A stretch of DNA of 64,000 bases from Rhizohabitans arisaemae. Its GTDB lineage: Bacteria; Actinomycetota; Actinomycetes; Streptosporangiales; Streptosporangiaceae. Below, one piece after another: positions 51,049 through 59,522 of the stretch. The stretch's first letter is position 1. The number at the start of each line of letters is the position of its first letter. The DNA is taken from contig NZ_BLRH01000009.1 of NCBI RefSeq assembly GCF_025996515.1, positions 310,001 through 374,000 of the forward strand, read 5' to 3'. The notes under the pieces were generated by a model. It ran no database searches, had not been told where the DNA came from, and saw only the letters and a list, made by a program, of their open reading frames with translations. The position numbers and the translations under genes are program-made.

Positions 51049-51804
51049 ATGCATGGTCGCTCAATTTACGTAAAACGGGACACAGCTCTCCACGGGCAAA
51101 GTCCTCAGGCGATGGAGGACGCCTTCTGGGACGCCGGGCGCAAGCAACGGCTCCGGGTACGCGGGGCGATCGCGGGCGCGGGACTGGTGATCGGCACACT
51201 CGTGTGGGACTTCAGGGTCGGCTTGGTCCTCGGAGTGCTCGCCGGCTTGGCCGATCTCGGTTACCACTGGTCCGGCCGCTACCGGTCCCGCGTCTGGCGG
51301 ACCGGCACCCAAGGCCCGCAGGAGACCACCAAGATCTTGCGGCGCAACCTGCGGCGGCGGAGGGGCTACACCGTGCTCCACCGGGTGAAGGTCCCCGGCC
51401 ACCCGCAGATCGACCACATCGTTATCGGCCGCAACGGGATCTGGACCCTGCAGAGCCGGGCGTACGCGCTGGACACCACGCTCGCCGCCTACGGCGGAAA
51501 GCTCTTCATCGGCGAACGGACCGCGCCGCAGCTCACCGCCGAGCTCCGCACCGCGTCGGAGGCCTTCGCCGAGATGCTCTCCGACAAGCTCGGCCACCAG
51601 GTCCAGGCCGACCCCGTCATCGTGGTGCACGGCGGCGAACTCCCCCGCGGTGGCACGCTCACCGTGGACGGGGTGACCCTCGTCCGCGCCATGACGCTCG
51701 GACGGTGGATCAGAAGGCATCCGGAGACGGACTTCACCCCGGCGGAGGTCCAGGAGATCATCCGGACCACGGCCCGGCTCCTCCCCCTGGCCTCCCACTG
51801 GTGA
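51049..51804 (+). CDS. NERD-domain membrane protein
   Basis: The 251-residue protein has two close membrane helices (residues about 45-85). A nuclease-related NERD domain (about 95-220) follows: TEKILRRNLRRRRGYTVLHRV-like (TTKILRRNLRRRRGYTVLHRVKVPG), then IDHIVIGRNGIWTLQSRAY. The Asp of IDHIVIG is kept, but the usual E/D-x-K that completes the nuclease site reads LQSR, so catalysis is doubtful. The ATG at 51049 follows CGGAG. The role is unknown. Confidence 0.82.
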   Translation: MHGRSIYVKRDTALHGQSPQAMEDAFWDAGRKQRLRVRGAIAGAGLVIGTLVWDFRVGLVLGVLAGLADLGYHWSGRYRSRVWRTGTQGPQETTKILRRNLRRRRGYTVLHRVKVPGHPQIDHIVIGRNGIWTLQSRAYALDTTLAAYGGKLFIGERTAPQLTAELRTASEAFAEMLSDKLGHQVQADPVIVVHGGELPRGGTLTVDGVTLVRAMTLGRWIRRHPETDFTPAEVQEIIRTTARLLPLASHW

Positions 51805-51823
51805 ACCGGCCCGCGTGACCGCT

Positions 51824-51857
51824 GTGGTGTGCCGGCCTCGCGTCGGCGGCACACCAC
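51824..51857 (+). terminator. Hairpin after the NERD gene
   Basis: GTGGTGTGCCG pairs with CGGCACACCAC (11 bases, 12-base loop), 20 bases after the stop. Confidence 0.65.
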
Positions 51858-51928
51858 GTCGCGCCCCGGTATCGGCCGGTACGGGGTGCCTCGACCGCGG
51901 GGTGCCGGTCAACGATTAGCCTGATCCC

Positions 51929-52864
51929 ATGAACATGATCGGGAACTCCGAGCTCTCCGTCTTCCCGCTGTGCCTAGGCACCAACATCTTCGGCTGGACC
52001 GCCGACCAGCGGCAGGCGTTCGAGGTGCTCGACGCCTTCACCGGCGGCGGAGGCGACTTCCTCGACACCGCGGACTCCTACTCGGCCTGGATCCCCGGTC
52101 ACTCCGGCGGCGAGTCGGAGACGATCATCGGTGCCTGGATGGCCAGCCGCGGCACCCGGGACGACGTCGTACTCGCGACGAAGGTGGGCGGGCTCCCCGG
52201 CCGCAAGGGCCTGTCCGGGCCGAACATCAGGATGGCCTGCGAGGACTCGCTGCGACGGCTCGGCACCGACCACATCGACCTGTACTGGGCCCACTACGAC
52301 GACCCGGAGACCCCCATCGGGGAGACGCTCGAGGCGTTCGACACACTGATCCGCGAGGGCAAGGTCCGCTACATCGGCGCCTCCAACTTCGGCCCCGAGC
52401 GGCTGGCCGAGTCGCTGCAGATCTCCCGCCGCGAGGGCCTGGCCTCCTACATCGCCCTGCAGCAGCACTACAACCTGGTCGAGCGGGAGCTGTACGAGGG
52501 GCCGCTCGCCAAGGTCGTCGCCGACAACGGGCTGTCCAGCATCCCCTACTACGGTCTGGCCCGCGGCTTTCTGACCGGGAAGTACCGTACGGGCTCCGTG
52601 GTGGAGAGCGCGCGGGCCGCGGGTGCCGCCCCGTATCTGGAGAGCGAGCGTGCCCTCGCCGTCCTGGAGGCGCTGGACGAGATCGCCGAGGCCCGTGACG
52701 TGGAGGTCGCCGCGATCGCCCTCGCCTGGCTTGCCGCCCAGCCCACCGTGGCCGCCCCGATCGCGAGCGCCCGCAGCGTCGAGCAGGTGTCGGCGCTGCT
52801 CGACTCGGCCGAACTCACCCTCTCCGAAGCCGAACTGGTCCTCCTCAACGCCGCCTCCGCCTAA
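51929..52864 (+). CDS. Aldo/keto reductase
   Basis: The 311-residue AKR barrel has the catalytic tetrad Asp in FLDTADSY, the Tyr of that motif, Lys in VLATKVGG and His in DLYWAHYDD, plus GASNFGPERLAESL and IASARSVEQV for NADPH. No ribosome site precedes the ATG; a TTAGCCT element about 14 bases upstream looks like a -10 box, so the mRNA may be leaderless. The substrate is unknown. Confidence 0.9.
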   Translation: MNMIGNSELSVFPLCLGTNIFGWTADQRQAFEVLDAFTGGGGDFLDTADSYSAWIPGHSGGESETIIGAWMASRGTRDDVVLATKVGGLPGRKGLSGPNIRMACEDSLRRLGTDHIDLYWAHYDDPETPIGETLEAFDTLIREGKVRYIGASNFGPERLAESLQISRREGLASYIALQQHYNLVERELYEGPLAKVVADNGLSSIPYYGLARGFLTGKYRTGSVVESARAAGAAPYLESERALAVLEALDEIAEARDVEVAAIALAWLAAQPTVAAPIASARSVEQVSALLDSAELTLSEAELVLLNAASA

Positions 52865-52901
52865 GCGAGTCCTCAAGCCGGTACGAGCTCGCGCCGCCAT
52901 G

Positions 52902-52941
52902 GGTACGGCTCCCGCCTGGGAGTGTGGGCGGGAGCCGTACC
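52902..52941. terminator. Bidirectional terminator between reductase and symporter genes
   Basis: A perfect 15-base stem (GGTACGGCTCCCGCC with GGCGGGAGCCGTACC) and 10-base loop lie between two converging genes. Confidence 0.8.
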
Positions 52942-52991
52942 AGCCCCTCAGGTCCAGGGTGGGGTGACCGGACCGAGGGATTTCGAAGGGG

Positions 52992-54593
52992 TCAGTGCGG
53001 GCTTGCCGCCTCGGCGCCCGCGCCGGTGAGGGAGCGGACCTCGATCTCGGCGAACTTGGCCGCGTTGGACTCCCTGCTGAGGACGGTGCCGAGCCAGCCG
53101 GCGAGGAAGCCGAGCGGGATCGAGACGATGCCGGGGTTCTGCAGCGGGAACCAGGCGAAGTCGGCGCCGGGGAAGAGCGCCGTCGGGGTGCCGGAGACCA
53201 CCGGGGAGAAGATCACCAGCGCCACGGCGGAGACCAGGCCCCCATAGATCGCGCTGACCGCGCCCGCGGTGTTGAACCGCCGCCAGAACAGGCTGAACAG
53301 GATGGCCGGCAGGTTCCCCGAGGCGGCCACCGCGAAGGCGAGCGCCACCAGGAACGCCACGTTGAGCTTCTGCGCGAAGATGCCGAGCACGATCGCGACC
53401 GCGCCGATGACGAAGGCGGAGATCCGGGCGACGTTGATCTCCTCCTTCTCGGTGACCCGGCCGCGCTTGAACACGTGCGCGTACAGGTCGTGCGCGAAGG
53501 AGGACGAGGAGGCGAGGGTGAGCCCGGCGACGACCGCGAGGATCGTGGCGAAGGCCACCGCGGCGATGATCGCGAGCAGGATCGTCCCGCCGACCTCACC
53601 GAAGATCAGCCGGCCGACGGTCTCGGCGAGCTGGGGTGCGGCGGTGTTCCCGGCCGCGTTCTGGGCCGCGATCGCCTTGCCGCCGACGAGCGCGGCGGCG
53701 CCGAAACCGAGGACCAGGGTCAGCAGGTAGAAGACGCCGATGATGCCGATGCCCCAGATGACCGACTTCCGGGCGTCCTTGGCGGTCGGCACGGTGTAGA
53801 AGCGGATGAGGATGTGCGGCAGCCCCGCCGTGCCGAGGACCAGGGCGAGCCCCAGGCTGACCAGGTCGATCTTGCCCGCGAGTCCCTGCGCCTCGGTGCC
53901 GTACTTCTGCCCGGGTTCGAGGAACGCCTGACCCTTTCCGCTCTGCGCCGCCGCGTCGCCGAGCAGGGCCGAGAGGTTGAACCCGAATCTGGTGAGCACC
54001 AGCAGCGTGACTAGGGTGGCGCCGCCCATGAGCAGGACGGCCTTGACGATCTGGACCCAGGTGGTGCCCTTCATCCCGCCGACCACCACGTAGACGATCA
54101 TCAGTGCGCCGACCAGGACGATCGTGGCGCCCTTGGCGAAGTCACCGGTGAAGCCGAACAGCAGCGCGACCAGGGCGCCGGCCCCGACCATCTGGGCGAG
54201 CAGGTAGAAGATGGAGACGGTGATGGTGGAGACGCCCGCCGCGGTGCGCACCGGGCGCGGGCTCATCCGGAAGGCCAGCACGTCGGCCATGGTGTACTTG
54301 CCGGAGTTGCGCATCAGCTCGGCGACGAGCAGGAGCGCCACCAGCCAGGCGACGAGGAATCCGATGCTGTACAGGAAGCCGTCGTAGCCGGAGAGGGCGA
54401 TGATGCCGGCGATCCCGAGGAACGAGGCGGCCGACATGTAGTCGCCGCCGATGGCCAGGCCGTTCTGGACACCGGTGAAGGAGCGTCCGCCCGCGTAGTA
54501 GTCGGCGGCGTTCTTGGTGTTACGGCTGGCCCAGACGGTGATGGCGAGGGTGCCCGCGACGAACAGCAGGAACAGGATGACGGCCAGGCTCAT
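52992..54593 (-). CDS. Cation/acetate symporter, ActP-like
   Basis: The 533-residue sodium/solute symporter has about 13 helices. Family marks include YYAGGRSFTGVQNGLAIGGDYMSAASFLGIAG and GTAGLPHILIRFYTVPTAKDARKS. It resembles ActP/MctC, carriers for acetate, pyruvate or propionate. The ATG at 54593 overlaps the preceding DUF485 gene by 4 bases; the longer N-terminal frame is not membrane-like and is discarded. Confidence 0.92.
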   Translation of the reverse strand: MSLAVILFLLFVAGTLAITVWASRNTKNAADYYAGGRSFTGVQNGLAIGGDYMSAASFLGIAGIIALSGYDGFLYSIGFLVAWLVALLLVAELMRNSGKYTMADVLAFRMSPRPVRTAAGVSTITVSIFYLLAQMVGAGALVALLFGFTGDFAKGATIVLVGALMIVYVVVGGMKGTTWVQIVKAVLLMGGATLVTLLVLTRFGFNLSALLGDAAAQSGKGQAFLEPGQKYGTEAQGLAGKIDLVSLGLALVLGTAGLPHILIRFYTVPTAKDARKSVIWGIGIIGVFYLLTLVLGFGAAALVGGKAIAAQNAAGNTAAPQLAETVGRLIFGEVGGTILLAIIAAVAFATILAVVAGLTLASSSSFAHDLYAHVFKRGRVTEKEEINVARISAFVIGAVAIVLGIFAQKLNVAFLVALAFAVAASGNLPAILFSLFWRRFNTAGAVSAIYGGLVSAVALVIFSPVVSGTPTALFPGADFAWFPLQNPGIVSIPLGFLAGWLGTVLSRESNAAKFAEIEVRSLTGAGAEAASPH

Positions 54594-54958
54594 CGCGGCT
54601 CCTCCTGCTTCTCCTCGGCAAGCCCGGCCTTCTTCTCCGCGAGCTCGGCGTCGGCGAGGAGGGCGGTGGCGAGCGGGTCGAGCCGCCGCTCGGCGTACCG
54701 CGAGTACCACCAGGCGATGAGGAAGGTCGAGGCGAACTGGAGCAGGCCGAACACCAGGGCCACGTTGACGTTGCCGAAGAGCTCGACGCCCATGAAGCCG
54801 CGGGCCCAGCCGGACAGGACGACGTACAGGAGGTACCAGGTGAGGAAGGCGACCGTCATCGGGAAGGCGAACGACCTGAACCTCCGCTTCAGTTTCTGGA
54901 ACTCGGCACTTTGCTGGATCTGCTCGTAAACCGCGGTCTCGCGGTCGCTGGTGGTCAC
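54590..54958 (-). CDS. DUF485 membrane protein, symporter partner
   Basis: This 122-residue protein starts with GTG at 54958 after GGGAGG. SAEFQKLKRRFRSFAFPMTVAFLTWYLLYVVLSGWARGFM is the DUF485 signature, with two helices and a charged tail. These proteins are nearly always encoded just before an ActP-type symporter and are thought to assist it, as seen here through the ATGA overlap. Confidence 0.92.
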   Translation of the reverse strand: MTTSDRETAVYEQIQQSAEFQKLKRRFRSFAFPMTVAFLTWYLLYVVLSGWARGFMGVELFGNVNVALVFGLLQFASTFLIAWWYSRYAERRLDPLATALLADAELAEKKAGLAEEKQEEPR

Positions 54959-55103
54959 CGGACCTCCCACCTGTTCGTTGTGACGCCGATCACCCTCACG
55001 GTAGGGAGGCCTGGTGTCCCCCTGGGAGGGGTTGTCCCCCGGCGAGCGCCCAGGCGTCCCGCCCAAGCGACCGATTGGGTACGACCTGCGGTGAGTGGTC
55101 TGT

Positions 55104-56654
55104 TCAGTGCGACGAACGGTTCCCGCCGCCATTGGGCCGCCAGTCGCCCCGGTTGACGTCGAGCGACTCCGGCGCGTGCAGCCGGACCATCGTCCGCGCG
55201 GCGCCCGCCGGGATCCGCCGCGGGGTGCACAGCGACACCGCCACCATCACCGTGAAGGCGATCGGCACCGTCCACGCGGCCGGCTGGGCCAGCAGTGCGC
55301 CGACCAGGCCGCCGAACGGACCGCCGATGATCGTCACCGCGACCGCCGCGCAGGCCAGCCCGCCGCCGACCAGCAGCCCGGCGATCGCGCCCACGTCGGT
55401 GAGCCGCCGCCACCAGATGCCGAGCACCAGCAGCGGGCAGAACGAGGAGGCGGCGACCGCGAAGGCCAGCCCGACCACGTCGGCCACCGCGAGCGACCGC
55501 GCCGCGAGCGCCAGGCCGAGCGGCACGAGCACCGCGCAGAGCGTGGCGATCCGGAACGCCCGCACCCCGCCCCCGAGCACGTCCTGCCCGATCACCCCGG
55601 CCACCGAGACGGTCAACCCGGACGAGGTCGACAGGAACGCGGCGAACGCCCCGCCGGTGACCAGCGCGGTGAGCAGATCGCCGAGGGTCCCGCCGACCAG
55701 GGTGCCGGGCAGGGTGAGGACGACGGTGTCGGTACGGCCCTGGGCGACCAGGTCGGGCGCGTAGATGCGGCCGAGCGCCCCGTACACCGCGGGCATCAGG
55801 TAGAAGGCGCCGAGCAGGGCGAGCACGGCGAGCGTGGTCCGGCGTGCCGCGCGGCCGTCGGGGTTGGTGTAGAAGCGGACGAGTACGTGGGGCAGGCCCA
55901 TCGTGCCGAGGAAGGTGGCCAGGATCAGCGAGTAGGTCGCGTAGACCGGGTGGTCCCGGCCGCTCGCCAGCGGCAGCACCCACGCCGGGTCGACGACCCG
56001 CGGCGCCCCGTCGTGCCGCCAGGCGAGGACGAGGAAGATCACCGGGACGGCGAGCGCGGTGAGCTTGAGCCAGTACTGGAACGCCTGGACGAAGGTGATG
56101 CTCCGCATCCCGCCGGAGAGCACGTTGACCGCGACGACGACCGCGACGAGCACCCCGCCGACCCAGGCCGGCACGTCGACCACGGTCCGGAGCACCAGTC
56201 CCGCGCTCTGCATCTGGGGCATGAGGTAGAGCCAGCCGATGAGGATCACCAGGACGCTGGCGATCCGCCGTACGGTCGTCGACTCCAGCCTGGTCTCGGC
56301 GAAGTCGGGGAGCGTGTACGCGCCGGAGCGGCGCAGCGGCGCCGAGATCAGCACGAGCAGCACCAGGTAGCCGCCGGTCCAGCCGACGGGAAGCCAGAGC
56401 ATGTCGGCGCCGTAGGCGAGGATGAGCCCCGCGATCCCGAGGAACGAGGCGGCGGAGAGGTACTCCCCGCCGATCGCCGAGGCGTTGAGCAGCGGGGAGA
56501 CGGTCCGGGAGGCGACGTAGAAGTCTGAGGTGGTCCGGGACAGGCGCAGGCCGAACACCCCGATGAGCACGGTGGCGGCGACCACGAGGGCGACCCCGCC
56601 GAGCCCGTACACCGGGTCGATCCGCGCGGCCTGGAGGTCGGTGGCGAGGGACAC
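55104..56654 (-). CDS. Second cation/solute symporter, ActP-like
   Basis: This 516-residue sodium/solute symporter paralogue has YVASRTVSPLLNASAIGGEYLSAASFLGIAG and GTMGLPHVLVRFYTNPDGRAARR. It is about as far from the downstream ActP-like protein as separate subfamilies are. It starts with GTG 12 bases after the small membrane gene and belongs to the LytTR-led operon. Confidence 0.92.
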   Translation of the reverse strand: MSLATDLQAARIDPVYGLGGVALVVAATVLIGVFGLRLSRTTSDFYVASRTVSPLLNASAIGGEYLSAASFLGIAGLILAYGADMLWLPVGWTGGYLVLLVLISAPLRRSGAYTLPDFAETRLESTTVRRIASVLVILIGWLYLMPQMQSAGLVLRTVVDVPAWVGGVLVAVVVAVNVLSGGMRSITFVQAFQYWLKLTALAVPVIFLVLAWRHDGAPRVVDPAWVLPLASGRDHPVYATYSLILATFLGTMGLPHVLVRFYTNPDGRAARRTTLAVLALLGAFYLMPAVYGALGRIYAPDLVAQGRTDTVVLTLPGTLVGGTLGDLLTALVTGGAFAAFLSTSSGLTVSVAGVIGQDVLGGGVRAFRIATLCAVLVPLGLALAARSLAVADVVGLAFAVAASSFCPLLVLGIWWRRLTDVGAIAGLLVGGGLACAAVAVTIIGGPFGGLVGALLAQPAAWTVPIAFTVMVAVSLCTPRRIPAGAARTMVRLHAPESLDVNRGDWRPNGGGNRSSH

Positions 56655-56666
56655 GGCGTCAGCGGG

Positions 56667-57026
56667 TCAGCGCTCGACCAGCTCGGCGAAGTCCCGTTCG
56701 GCGCGCTCGGCCTGCCGGACGTACCACCAGGCGCACACCACGAACGCCGGATAGATCAGCCCGGCCAGGATGAGCCAGGCGAACGGGATGCCGAGCACGT
56801 CGAGCCCGCGCAGCACGGGGAAGACCAGGAACAGGAGGGGAAGCCCGCCGATCACGCACCCGGTCACCGTACAGACCGAGACGGCCAGCCGGAGCTGCGA
56901 TCGGATCAGCGAGCGCATGTAGACCTCGCCCAGCCGGGTCTGCTCGTCGATCTCCAGCGTCGCCGGGTACCTCGGCCGCGCCGCGGCGCTCCGGCGCGGG
57001 CCGGTCACCGTCACCCGCCGCTTCAC
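56667..57026 (-). CDS. Small membrane protein, DUF485-like symporter partner
   Basis: This 119-residue protein starts with GTG at 57026, inside the regulator's end. Two helices (about residues 50-75 and 85-107) lie between a basic N-terminus and an acidic C-terminus. The layout and the position before a symporter parallel the DUF485 gene downstream, although sequence similarity is faint. Confidence 0.75.
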   Translation of the reverse strand: MKRRVTVTGPRRSAAARPRYPATLEIDEQTRLGEVYMRSLIRSQLRLAVSVCTVTGCVIGGLPLLFLVFPVLRGLDVLGIPFAWLILAGLIYPAFVVCAWWYVRQAERAERDFAELVER

Positions 57027-57811
57027 CGGGCCTCCCCGGCCACGCCGTCCCGGCCGCGCCGCGCCCGCCGTACCAGCAGGTCGCGCAGCTCCCGGGTGTG
57101 CCGGCGGCTCACCGGGATCTCGATCCCGGCGACGGTGACCGTGCACCGGCCCGAGTCGATCCGCAGCTCGTCGATGTACCGGAGCGCCACCAGGTGGCTG
57201 CGGTGCACCCGGACGAACCCCGCCCCCGACCAGCGCTCCTCCAGCGCCGCCAGGGGGATCCGGACCAGGTGGCTCCCGGTCGCGGTGTGCAGCCGGGCGT
57301 AGTCCCCCTGGGCCTCCACGTACCAGACGTCGGCCACCTGGACGAAACGGGTGACCCCGGCGAGTTCCACCGGGATCGTGCCCGGGGATCCTCCGGAGGC
57401 CTCAGGCGGGGCGGGCCCGTCGGCGGCTCCCCGCCCGCCCGCGACCCGGCGGATCGCCTCGGCCAGCCGCTCCGGCCGTACCGGCTTGAGCAGGTAGTCC
57501 TCCGCCTTGATCTCGAAGGCGTCGACGGCGTGCCCCTCGTAGGCGGTGACGAAGACGATCCGCGGCGGCTGGGCGAACCGGGTCAGCAGGCGGCCGAGGA
57601 CGACTCCGTCCAGGCCGCGCATGTGGATGTCGAGGAAGACGGCGTCGATGGGGCGCCCCTCGGCGAGGGCCCGGTCGACGAGTTTGAGCGCGCCCTCCCC
57701 GTCGCGGGCGAGCCCCACGTCGGCCACGCGGGGGTCGGCCCGGAGCAGGTAGGCGAGGTCGTCGAGGGCTGGCTGCTCGTCGTCGACCGCGAGAACGCGT
57801 AGTCCGGCCAC
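57023..57811 (-). CDS. LytTR-family response regulator
   Basis: The 262-residue protein has a receiver domain (VDDEQPALDDL, phospho-Asp in AVFLDIHMRGLDG, Lys in DYLLKPVRPE). A LytTR DNA-binding domain follows (about 150-250; VWYVEAQGDYARLHTATGSHLVRIPL, FVRVHRSHLV). It is coupled to the small membrane gene and symporter behind it, as in BtsR/YehT-type regulation of pyruvate uptake. Its histidine kinase is not adjacent. Confidence 0.93.
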   Translation of the reverse strand: MAGLRVLAVDDEQPALDDLAYLLRADPRVADVGLARDGEGALKLVDRALAEGRPIDAVFLDIHMRGLDGVVLGRLLTRFAQPPRIVFVTAYEGHAVDAFEIKAEDYLLKPVRPERLAEAIRRVAGGRGAADGPAPPEASGGSPGTIPVELAGVTRFVQVADVWYVEAQGDYARLHTATGSHLVRIPLAALEERWSGAGFVRVHRSHLVALRYIDELRIDSGRCTVTVAGIEIPVSRRHTRELRDLLVRRARRGRDGVAGEAR

Positions 57812-58023
57812 TGCTCCCCTTCGGTTCCGCCCGTCGATTCCCTTGAGCCTGGCGCAACCGGAAAATTGAAGTCAACAGCGAAAACCGATGAATGCCGCGG
57901 CTGAATGCAACGGCGGAGTTACAACTGCGTCGACTCCGTACACCTGCCCACGGGTGTCGACATATCTTCCTTACCGTGCCCAGTGACCGCGTTCATCGGC
58001 GAGTAGCGCGTTCCCGGACGACG

Positions 58024-59313
58024 ATGTCGCTGCTCAGGCACCACATCGACGACTGGTTCGCCACCGCTCGGATAAATCCGGACTTTTCGCGGTTTGGTGC
58101 GCAGTTCACGCTATTGGAGGGGGTCGTCGGGGAGATGCTGCGCGGCCTCGGCGAGGCCTACGACGGCGCGGCGTCGATCACCGGTTCGGGAGACGCCTAC
58201 GAGCGGTGCCGCCGCCTCGACGCCGGCCTGCGGACCGTACGGCACCTTTTCACCTGGTACACCGACAAATACGACCAGCGGAAGGACCCCGCCCTCGGCG
58301 ACGTCCTCGCCGCGGCCGACCAGATCGTGCTCAGCTGCTGGCACGAGCCCTTCACCCGGCTCCGCCGTACCCCGCCCGGCGGTCCCCTCCCCTACGTCGA
58401 ACCCCGCTTCGACGCCTACTCCACCTCCCGCGAGGCCGTCCCCGCCCAGCTCCGCGGCCCCGCCGACTCGACCGTCGCCGAACTCACCCGGAGCCTGCCG
58501 ATCCCCCTGGTCTGCCTCCCCGAATGGTCGGCGCAGGAAGGCTGGTGGCTGGTGGTCGCCGCCCACGAGACCGGCCACCACCTGCACGGCGACCTCGACC
58601 CCGGGCTCCGCGCCGCCACTCGCGAAGCCTTGGCCCGAACCACCGGGGACGAGATGTGGCGGGCGTGGGCCGCCGAAGCCTTCGCCGACGCCTACTCGGT
58701 GCTGATGACCGGCCCCGCCGCCGCCTGGATCATCGAGGAACTGGAGCACGCCGGCGACTCCGCCCTGTTCACTCCGCCGTACCGCCCCGGCCCGTATCCG
58801 CCGCCCGTCGTCCGCCTGGCCCTGCTCGCCGAACTCGTCCGCGCCGCCGGGATCGACGTCGCCGTCCCCGTCCCCGGGCTCGACCGGGCGCGCGGCGTAC
58901 CCGGCCTCGCCCGCCACCTGGACGCGGTGCCCGCCGCCGCCCGCGCCCTCCTCGACCTGCGCGTCGAGTCCGCCCGGGTCGGCCCCACGTCGCTGCGCGA
59001 GCTCAGCGGCCTCGCCCCCGAGTGGTTCTCCCCCGGCGGACGCGGCGAGAAGTGGACCCGCCGCCTCACCGGCGGCCTGGCCTTCCCCAGCGGCCTGAAG
59101 GACGCGTCGGCCGCCCGGGTGCTGATCGCCGCCGGGGTCGGCGCCGCCACCGGCCCCGTGGACGAGCCGACCCGGCGCCGCGTCCACCGCGGCCTGCTCG
59201 ACAACCTCGCCGCCTGCGGCCCCGAACGCACCCTCGGCGCGGCCCCCGCCCGGCCCGAGATCACCCGCGTCGCCGAATCCCTCACCGCCCGCCTCCTGGC
59301 CGGCCTGCGATGA
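58024..59313 (+). CDS. Predicted HExxH zinc metallopeptidase linked to CHAT/STAND genes
   Basis: This 429-residue cytosolic protein has a gluzincin-like site HETGHH (His181, Glu182, His185) and a third ligand candidate Glu218 in EAFADAYSVL. The N-terminal half (about 1-150) is helical and unrecognised. There is no signal peptide or membrane helix. The start is the ATG at 58024; the frame upstream has no conserved look. It lies 205 bases before the CHAT gene and is read in the same direction. The protease role is inferred from motif and context. Confidence 0.7.
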   Translation: MSLLRHHIDDWFATARINPDFSRFGAQFTLLEGVVGEMLRGLGEAYDGAASITGSGDAYERCRRLDAGLRTVRHLFTWYTDKYDQRKDPALGDVLAAADQIVLSCWHEPFTRLRRTPPGGPLPYVEPRFDAYSTSREAVPAQLRGPADSTVAELTRSLPIPLVCLPEWSAQEGWWLVVAAHETGHHLHGDLDPGLRAATREALARTTGDEMWRAWAAEAFADAYSVLMTGPAAAWIIEELEHAGDSALFTPPYRPGPYPPPVVRLALLAELVRAAGIDVAVPVPGLDRARGVPGLARHLDAVPAAARALLDLRVESARVGPTSLRELSGLAPEWFSPGGRGEKWTRRLTGGLAFPSGLKDASAARVLIAAGVGAATGPVDEPTRRRVHRGLLDNLAACGPERTLGAAPARPEITRVAESLTARLLAGLR

Positions 59314-59438
59314 CCCCGCCTCCGGTGCCGAAGCAGGTGCGAACGGAGTCGGCCTCCAGGTGTTCGTCATGTCCGGTACGGCCACATGGCGGTTTCCCGG
59401 CGCGGCTCCCGCCTCGGCCCACCCCCGGCGACCCGCTC

Positions 59439-59522
59439 ATGAGCCGCGACGAGCGAGCCCAGGGCTCAGCCGACGGCGCAGCCCGTACCGGACTCGGGAA
59501 ACCCTTGGCGGGTGGCCGGTGA
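59439..59522 (+). CDS. Possible 27-codon leader before the CHAT gene
   Basis: MSRDERAQGSADGAARTGLG... (27 residues) ends in a TGA that overlaps the CHAT GTG start by 4 bases (GTGA). It may merely couple translation. No clear ribosome site. A similar-sized MSRG.. frame precedes the STAND gene. Confidence 0.3.
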   Translation: MSRDERAQGSADGAARTGLGKPLAGGR

